Assembly: GCA_021300055.1 (NCBI GenBank)
Contig: JAJTHU010000106.1
Location: forward strand, 1-22,135
Length of the DNA: 22,135 nucleotides
Direction of reading: 5' to 3'
Origin: Nitrosomonadaceae bacterium
GTDB lineage: Bacteria; Pseudomonadota; Gammaproteobacteria; Burkholderiales; Usitatibacteraceae
The translations under genes were made by a program, and so were the position numbers. The notes beneath the pieces are model-generated. The model made no database searches, was not told the DNA's origin, and worked only from the letters and a program-made list of their open reading frames with translations. Position 1 is the stretch's first letter, and the number at the start of each line of letters is the position of its first letter. Positions 14,083 to 19,697 of the stretch are shown piece after piece.

Positions 14083-16419
14083 TTAACGAGCCGTCGGCAT
14101 GGGTTGAAATGCGGGGTCGCCAAACTGCCACAACAAAAACGAAAACACGTCGGCCGTTTCGGCGTTGCGCTGATTGCGCGAACTACCGACACCATGACCC
14201 GCGTCGTAGTCCAAACGCAGCAGCACGGGCTTGGCGTCACTAACGCTTGCGTTGGCCGCGTTGAGTCGCGCGGCCATTTTGGCGGATTGCCAAACTTCCA
14301 CGCGAGGATCGTTCACGCCGTGCATGAGTAATACAGCGGGATAGCGCGTGCCCTCCTTGACGTGATGCATCGCGCTCATCGCCAGCAAGCCCTTAAAGCC
14401 TTCTTCGTTTTTCACGGTTCCAAACTCGGGGATGTTTGGTGGCCCGTTAGGTGTGAATTCCATCCGCAAGGCATCGAGTACCCCAACGGCCGGCACTACG
14501 GCTGCAAACAAATCTGGCCGCTCGGTCAGCGCGCGCCCAACAGTGATGCCCCCCGCGCTGCCGCCTTGAATGCCGAGGTGAGCAGGACTGGTGAAGCCTT
14601 GCGTAATCAAGAATTCCGCGCAAGCGATCATGTCGCGCCAAGTGTTGGGCTTGGTGGCTTTCTGCCCGCCACGATGCCACGCCTCGCCGAACTCGCCACC
14701 ACCACGCACGTGGCAGGTCGCGAGGATGCCGCCACGCTCAAGCCACGCGAGGTTGGTCGGCACGAAACTCGGCAACTGCACGATGCCGTAGGCGCCATAT
14801 CCACGCAATAGTGTGGGGTTGTTTCCATGCAGCATGGTCGATTTGCGGTACACCAGCGACACCGGCACGATCACGCCGTCTTTCGCGGTGGCCTTGAGGC
14901 GCAACTCGACGATATCGGAGAAATCAACATTGCTACGCGGATGCAGGGGTACCGGTGTGATGTTGCCGGAGCGCTCTGCCACCGTGACGTAGTGTGGTGC
15001 GCTCGTCCAGCTCTCAAGGCGCAATAGCGCACCACTGCGCGACGGTGATGTGATGAGCTGCCGAATCGCTAAATCGAACTCGAGGCGCACAAACTCAAGC
15101 TTGCCGCCGCTGAAGACATTGTTCGAAAAGTTCAGCCGCTGCAGGCGGTCGACACCCCCAACCATTTCGCGGATGTAGAGGGCGTCGCGCGCGACTGCAA
15201 TTTGTGCGAGTACCGTATCACCATGCGGCACGATGGTCGTGGCCCCCGCAAATCCGACCGTGGTGCTGGCGGGCGCGGCGGCGATGCCACCGCCAGGTGA
15301 GACACTCATGCGTACCACTTTGTAGCGTGGTGCATTCTTTTTCGTGAGCAAGTAGGCGACGTTGTTATGCAGCACGAAGCTCGTCACTTCATCCGCAGGC
15401 TGCACCACACGACGCCATTGAATGTTCGGCGATCCCAGGTCACCTGCTGAAGCGACGTATAGGCTGATTTCACGCGCGTCACCATGCTCAACACGACCGA
15501 CTAGGTTGCGGCCATCAGCGGTAATGCGCACGCTAGGGATGTCGATATCGGCCAGTCGAACACCACTGACTCCGTTACCAAATACCAGTTCGTCCCGCGT
15601 AGCGGGCCGACCAACCACATGCCGAAACGCTTGGCTATTGAGATAACGATTCTTTGCGGCACCCGCGACGGGCGGTGGCAATCGGTTGTAAAAGAAACTC
15701 TTGCTGTCAGGTGCCCAGAAGGTTTCATCGGCAAATCCGATTCGGTCGATCACCAGTCCGGTCTCACGGATTTGTACCGCCCCCACTTCAACCAAGCGAA
15801 GGCTCGTGTCCTCTGATCCACCCGCAGCAACACCGAGCAGCACATAGCGTCCGTCGGGAGAGGCAATGAAGTAGTCCAACGACAATCGGGCACCGGCACG
15901 CGCTGAAGCAGCCGCGACATCGAAGACGCGTCGCTCAGTGCCCGTGAACCCATCGCGAACGTACAGCGCACGATTACTCATGCCCGGCGCGAGCTTGTAG
16001 TAATACAAGCGTGGCCGTGTGTCGCTTCCCGTGATCTGCACACCGCTAACGCTCGTCAACCCTTGCGATAGATCGTCAATGCGTCTTTGCATCGCCGCGC
16101 GACCCGGAATGCTGTCGAGCACTTGGCGCGCATGCGCGCTCTCGCCGCGCATGAAGGCCACCACATCCGGATTGCGGGTGTCCTCCATGTAGCGATAGTT
16201 ATCGGTGACCGCGGTACCGAAGAACGTTTCAGTGACGGGGCGAACCGGCGGCACAACGCGGCCGGGCGTCACATCACTTGGCTGGTTGCTCGACAAGGCC
16301 ACGGCGGGTGTACCGGTGGCAGCAGATTGTGCGAAGGCAATTGGCCCAGCGACGATTTGTAGCAAGGCGGTTTGCACGAGCATCAATGCGCTCGCAAGGG
16401 CGTAACGGAGTGTATTCAC
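14083..16419 (-). CDS. Prolyl oligopeptidase family serine peptidase (S9A), exported
   Basis: The product has 778 residues from GTG 16419. Residues 1-31 form a signal peptide (ALASALMLVQTALLQIVAG, then PIAFAQ), so the enzyme is periplasmic or secreted. A PVTETFFGTAVTDNYRYMED segment near residue 60 is the typical S9A start (VxDxYRWLED), followed by a predicted seven-bladed propeller. The C-terminal alpha/beta hydrolase has Ser621 in GIQGGSAGGIT, Asp704 in HGVNDPRVEV and His742 in YDAGHGVGS, so the triad is complete. It should cleave short peptides after proline. The last 13 residues after the LLWQFGD motif are a normal end. The CoA-transferase gene follows 11 bp later on the same strand. An inverted repeat 26-43 bp upstream may be an operator. 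Confidence 0.92.
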   Translation of the reverse strand: MNTLRYALASALMLVQTALLQIVAGPIAFAQSAATGTPAVALSSNQPSDVTPGRVVPPVRPVTETFFGTAVTDNYRYMEDTRNPDVVAFMRGESAHARQVLDSIPGRAAMQRRIDDLSQGLTSVSGVQITGSDTRPRLYYYKLAPGMSNRALYVRDGFTGTERRVFDVAAASARAGARLSLDYFIASPDGRYVLLGVAAGGSEDTSLRLVEVGAVQIRETGLVIDRIGFADETFWAPDSKSFFYNRLPPPVAGAAKNRYLNSQAFRHVVGRPATRDELVFGNGVSGVRLADIDIPSVRITADGRNLVGRVEHGDAREISLYVASAGDLGSPNIQWRRVVQPADEVTSFVLHNNVAYLLTKKNAPRYKVVRMSVSPGGGIAAAPASTTVGFAGATTIVPHGDTVLAQIAVARDALYIREMVGGVDRLQRLNFSNNVFSGGKLEFVRLEFDLAIRQLITSPSRSGALLRLESWTSAPHYVTVAERSGNITPVPLHPRSNVDFSDIVELRLKATAKDGVIVPVSLVYRKSTMLHGNNPTLLRGYGAYGIVQLPSFVPTNLAWLERGGILATCHVRGGGEFGEAWHRGGQKATKPNTWRDMIACAEFLITQGFTSPAHLGIQGGSAGGITVGRALTERPDLFAAVVPAVGVLDALRMEFTPNGPPNIPEFGTVKNEEGFKGLLAMSAMHHVKEGTRYPAVLLMHGVNDPRVEVWQSAKMAARLNAANASVSDAKPVLLRLDYDAGHGVGSSRNQRNAETADVFSFLLWQFGDPAFQPMPTAR

Positions 16420-16444
16420 GTCAGTCGCTGGTAATCAGAAAGCG

Positions 16445-16462
16445 TGAACGCTATCACGTTCA
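16445..16462 (-). promoter_or_regulatory. Inverted repeat upstream of the peptidase gene, candidate operator
   Basis: TGAACG and CGTTCA are perfect 6-bp arms separated by six bases, 26-43 bp upstream of the peptidase GTG. Arm length and spacing fit a helix-turn-helix dimer. No regulator gene is adjacent. Confidence 0.4.
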
Positions 16463-16500
16463 TGCCCAGAATGGACAAGCGTCGCCAGTTACCGACGCAA

Positions 16501-16518
16501 GCGCCCCACCTTGGGCGC
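16501..16518 (-). terminator. GC-rich hairpin, possible end of the fpr transcript
   Basis: GCGCCC-CACCTT-GGGCGC is a six-pair perfect stem about 110 bases beyond the fpr stop on its strand. There is no U tract, so intrinsic termination is doubtful. Confidence 0.35.
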
Positions 16519-16567
16519 GGAGCCAGAAGGTCACCAGTCGTTTTCGACGATACTTGGTCGCGGGTTT

Positions 16568-16585
16568 CGCGAAGCATGCTTCGCG
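16568..16585. repeat. 18-bp perfect palindrome
   Basis: CGCGAAGCATGCTTCGCG equals its own reverse complement with no spacer. It lies about 42 bases past the fpr stop. It could be a REP-like 3'-end element or a protein-binding site. Confidence 0.75.
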
Positions 16586-16626
16586 CGCGAACTAGCCCAA
16601 AGCACATGCAAGTGCTGCGGGAGTCG

Positions 16627-17445
16627 TTACCAATAATTTTCAACAATAATGTGCCCCGGCGTCAGGCGGCGATTCATGGCGAATCCACGTCCCTTCAGCA
16701 AGGCGCGCATGGCCTCAACCATTTCAGGATTGCCACAGAGCATGAAACGTGACCGCTGCGCGTCAAATGGCAGATCGGCGGCGCGTTCGAGCGCGCCAGA
16801 CTCCGTGAGAGTGGTTAAGCGGCCGTGCAACGTGCCATCGGCAGTCTCTCGCGTAAGCGACTTGATAAAGCGCAAACGGGCCTCCCCTTTCGCGTGACTC
16901 GCTGCGAGCGTTTCGATTTCCTCGACGTATGCCAAGTCGCGCGCCTCGCGCACCGAAAGCGCCAGCACGATATTGCGAAAACGCTGCCAAGTGCTGCGCT
17001 CACGCAGCATGGAGATATAGGGCGCAAGTCCGGTGCCAGTGCCCATCAGCCACAAATCGTCTCCATCCTTGAAGCGATCGAGTGTCAGAAAGCCCTGCGC
17101 GGGCTTTTCCAGCATGATGGTTTCGCCCACGGCGCGCCGCGCCACACGCGCTGAGAATTTCCCGGTGGGCAACACGACCAAGAAAAACTCCAGAAACGCT
17201 TGGTCTGGCGAGGAGACGATTGAGTACGCGCGCCAAGTGGTTTCTGGCGTCACACCTTGCTCGACAGCCTCATCCTTTAAGCCGATACGCGCGAACTGAC
17301 CCGGCAAGAAGTCGTAGTCACTCGGCTTAGCGATGCGAATCGACAGCAGATGGCTATTCCACTCGTGACGCCAGAGTATCGGTGCTTCGGTGATTTTTGC
17401 GCCACCAGTCGAGGGGGCAATGTTAGGAGCGGGGGCGTCAGACAT
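16627..17445 (-). CDS. fpr: Ferredoxin-NADP(+) reductase
   Basis: The product has 272 residues from ATG 17445 (MSDAPAPN); an in-frame ATG at 17526 would add a poor 27-residue leader. FAD binding is shown by RAYSIVSSP (72-80, the RxYS motif) and GKFSARV. The NADP domain begins LWLMGTGTGLAPYISML (131-147) and includes MLCGNPEMVEAM. The C-terminus is VENYW, the aromatic end typical of bacterial Fpr (E. coli VEHYW). The enzyme passes electrons between NADPH and ferredoxin or flavodoxin, supplying Fe-S cluster work and oxidative-stress defence. It is about 24 residues longer than E. coli Fpr, mostly at the N-terminus. It has no ferredoxin gene beside it. Confidence 0.94.
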   Translation of the reverse strand: MSDAPAPNIAPSTGGAKITEAPILWRHEWNSHLLSIRIAKPSDYDFLPGQFARIGLKDEAVEQGVTPETTWRAYSIVSSPDQAFLEFFLVVLPTGKFSARVARRAVGETIMLEKPAQGFLTLDRFKDGDDLWLMGTGTGLAPYISMLRERSTWQRFRNIVLALSVREARDLAYVEEIETLAASHAKGEARLRFIKSLTRETADGTLHGRLTTLTESGALERAADLPFDAQRSRFMLCGNPEMVEAMRALLKGRGFAMNRRLTPGHIIVENYW

Positions 17446-17702
17446 GAATGAGCAAGGGTCGCACGTTGTACGCCGTTGCAAGTGCGTCAGCGCATGAAGG
17501 AAAAGCGGAGAAGGCAAAAAAAGCAAACGCGCGGAACAAAATCGGCAACGTAAACGATCATGCTTTCGTGCTGCGTGAGTTCACATTTTACGCGGCGTCA
17601 CCTGCATGTCGGTATTTCAACGCAAAACTCAAGCATTGACGGGCACTTTCAGCCAAAAATGCCCGAAAGAACGCGCCGATTGGAGGGTTTTTGTGTGGCT
17701 GT
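17446..17702. other. 257-bp intergenic region between ABC exporter and fpr genes
   Basis: Both neighbours are on the minus strand. The half near fpr (17500-17630) is more A/T-rich and probably holds its promoter, but no convincing element was recognised. The half near the exporter contains the second copy of a dispersed repeat at 17639-17690. A plus-strand frame starting at 17448 (63 codons) has no protein character and is not called. Confidence 0.55.
17639..17690 (+). repeat. Dispersed ~50-bp repeat, copy 2, forming an imperfect hairpin
   Basis: This copy aligns in the same orientation with 4560-4610 (about 37 of 52 columns with one gap). Its core at 17646-17669 is an imperfect hairpin, CTTTC on the left and GAAAG on the right with an AAAA loop. 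On the minus strand it follows the ABC exporter stop by 12 bases, where it could serve as a 3'-end structure, although no U tract follows it. Confidence 0.65.
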
Positions 17703-19538
17703 TCAGCTCGAAAACTGCAGGGACGCCAAGTGCGCATAGAGCCCGTCCTCGGCGATCAGCGATTGATGCGTTCCCACGCTCACCATGCGGCCGTGTTCGA
17801 GCACCACAATGCGATGCGCAGATTTCACGGTTGCCAAGCGATGCGCAATGATGATGGTGGTGCGGCCTTGCATGAGCTTCTCCATGGCAAGTTGCACCTT
17901 GCGCTCGGACTCGGCATCAAGGGCGGAAGTCGCTTCATCCAACAACAATACGCTGCGGTCAGCCAAGAACGCGCGCGCGATGGCGATGCGCTGGCGCTGT
18001 CCGCCGGACAAGCGTACGCCACGCTCGCCCAGAAACGTATCGAAGCCTTGAGGCAGCGTGTCGATGAATTCCGTCGCGAATGCTGCGTCGCAGGCCGCGC
18101 GCACATCGGCATCACTCGCGTCGAGTCTGCCGTACCGCACGTTGTCAGCCACGCTCGCCGCAAAGATCACCGGGTCCTGACTCACCAACGCGATTCGGTT
18201 GCGCACATCGCGAAGCGCGGCCTCGCGAATATCAACGCCGTCGAGCAAGATGCGCCCCACGTTGGGATCGTAAAACCGCAGCAGTAGCTGGAATAACGTG
18301 GTCTTACCCGCACCACTCGGACCGACCAAGGCGACAACCTCGCCAGGTTGGATGTCGAGGTCGAAGCGATCAAGCGCGGCTTGATCAGGGCGCGAAGGAT
18401 AGTGGAAGGTCAACGCTTCGACGCGGATATGTCCGCTCACGCCGGGACGCGCCGTTGGCAACGGTGAGGGCCGTTGCGGATCGGCAACTTCGGGATGTGT
18501 ATCGAGCAGTTCTCCTAGACGCTCAGATGCGCCCGCCGCGCGCATCAATTCACCGTACATTTCGCTGACCGCAGCGGCGCCGTTCGCAACCACAATCGCG
18601 TAGAACACAAAGGCAGAAAGCGCACCGGCGGTTATGGTTCCGGCAATCACGTCGCGGCCACCGACCCACAGAATGCCGCCGATAGCACCAAACGCGAGCA
18701 CGATGACCGCCGCGATCAATGCGCCTTGTACGCGCGCTTTGGTTTCGCCCACGGTAAAGATCGCTTCTACAGCGCGTGCAAACAAGCGCTGATCGACTGG
18801 CTCGTGCGCATAGGCCTGCACCGTACGAACTTCGTGCAAGGTCTCGTCGATGTAGGCACTCGCGTCGGCGACGCGGTCAGTGGCCTGCCGCGACAGCGCG
18901 CGTACGCGGCGTCCCAGAATCAAGATCGGCGCCAACACCAAGGGAATCACACACACCACCAACAAAGACAGCTTGACGCTGGTGATGAACATCATGACCA
19001 AGCCACCCAACAGCAACACAAGGTTGCGCAGTGCGAACGAGAAAACACCGCCGACCACGTTTTCGATAGCACTCGTATCGTTGGTCAAACGAGAGATCAC
19101 CTCACCGGTACGCGTGCTCTCATAAAAGCCGGGAGATAGCGTCAACAGATGATCGAACACCGCGCGCCGCACATCCGCAACGAAGCGTTGGCCGAGCCAT
19201 GTCATCAAGTAATAGCGCGTGAAGGTCGAGACGCCGAGCACAGCGAGCATGATGAGCAGCGCAATGAGCGTCTGATCGAGCGTCGCCGCGTTTTGCGCGG
19301 AGAAACCTTGGTCGATGACGTGCTTTAGCCCCTGTCCGATCACCAGGACTGTGCTGGCCGCAACACCAAGTGCCAGCATTGCCACCACAAAGCGCCACTT
19401 GTAGGGCGCCAAGAAACGCAGCAAGCGCCATAGCTTGCGAAGATCCGCTTTGGGGCGTGTTTGAGAGGAGCTAGATGCAGCAGCAGAGCTTGCGCTGGCG
19501 GCAGGCGCTGCCGCGGACGTGGGGGACGTTGAACTCAC
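17703..19538 (-). CDS. ABC exporter, fused permease and ATPase (MsbA-related half transporter)
   Basis: The product has 611 residues. After a Ser/Ala-rich N-terminus (1-26), six transmembrane helices span about 45-330, with the coupling segment SPGFYESTRTGEVISRLTND typical of this subgroup. The ATPase (about 370-608) has Walker A GPSGAGKTT near 402, Q-loop VSQDP near 453, signature LSGGQRQRIAIARA near 510, Walker B VLLLDEATSALD near 535 and H-loop AHRLATV. It should work as a homodimer in the inner membrane, exporting a lipid or hydrophobic compound; the substrate is not evident and it need not be lipid A. The start is GTG 19538 with no good Shine-Dalgarno. It follows the AsmA-like gene on the same strand after 147 bp. 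Confidence 0.93.
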   Translation of the reverse strand: MSSTSPTSAAAPAASASSAAASSSSQTRPKADLRKLWRLLRFLAPYKWRFVVAMLALGVAASTVLVIGQGLKHVIDQGFSAQNAATLDQTLIALLIMLAVLGVSTFTRYYLMTWLGQRFVADVRRAVFDHLLTLSPGFYESTRTGEVISRLTNDTSAIENVVGGVFSFALRNLVLLLGGLVMMFITSVKLSLLVVCVIPLVLAPILILGRRVRALSRQATDRVADASAYIDETLHEVRTVQAYAHEPVDQRLFARAVEAIFTVGETKARVQGALIAAVIVLAFGAIGGILWVGGRDVIAGTITAGALSAFVFYAIVVANGAAAVSEMYGELMRAAGASERLGELLDTHPEVADPQRPSPLPTARPGVSGHIRVEALTFHYPSRPDQAALDRFDLDIQPGEVVALVGPSGAGKTTLFQLLLRFYDPNVGRILLDGVDIREAALRDVRNRIALVSQDPVIFAASVADNVRYGRLDASDADVRAACDAAFATEFIDTLPQGFDTFLGERGVRLSGGQRQRIAIARAFLADRSVLLLDEATSALDAESERKVQLAMEKLMQGRTTIIIAHRLATVKSAHRIVVLEHGRMVSVGTHQSLIAEDGLYAHLASLQFSS

Positions 19539-19623
19539 CCATGAATTTTATGGGCAAAGACCGCACTTGCCGCGGCCCCGCGAAGAATTCAATCGAACTG
19601 CCCAGCGAACGGCTGAGCGCCCC

Positions 19624-19697
19624 GCCGGATGTTGAACCGGGTGGCGGCCTAGCCGCCCCCGCCGGATGTTGAACCGCGTGGCGGCCTAGCCGCCCCG
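19624..19697. repeat. 37-bp tandem duplication with internal hairpin, spanning the AsmA-like stop codon
   Basis: Two copies (19624-19660 and 19661-19697) begin GCCGGATGTTGAACCG and end in GCCGCCCC or nearly so, differing at about two bases. Each contains GGCGGC-CTA-GCCGCC, a perfect six-pair hairpin with a three-base loop (19643-19657 and 19680-19694). On the minus strand the loop is TAG, and in the copy next to the gene this TAG is the stop codon of the AsmA-like protein. The hairpins may act as the transcript's 3' end, though no U tract follows. Confidence 0.85.

Larger units (their letters stand above)
16420..16626. other. 207-bp intergenic region between fpr and peptidase genes, rich in inverted repeats
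   Basis: Both neighbours are on the minus strand, so this holds the end of the fpr transcript and the promoter of the peptidase operon. Three separate inverted repeats stand out: TGAACG-N6-CGTTCA at 16445-16462, GCGCCC-N6-GGGCGC at 16501-16518, and an 18-bp perfect palindrome at 16568-16585. No clear sigma-70 promoter and no U-tract terminator could be identified. Confidence 0.6.

Noticed and set aside
17448..17639. 63-codon plus-strand frame starting 3 bases from the fpr start
   Set aside because: No ribosome-binding site, no recognisable protein features, and it runs up to the dispersed repeat.
17691..18287. 198-codon plus-strand frame opposite the ABC exporter ATPase
   Set aside because: The minus-strand frame carries all ATPase motifs; this one has none.
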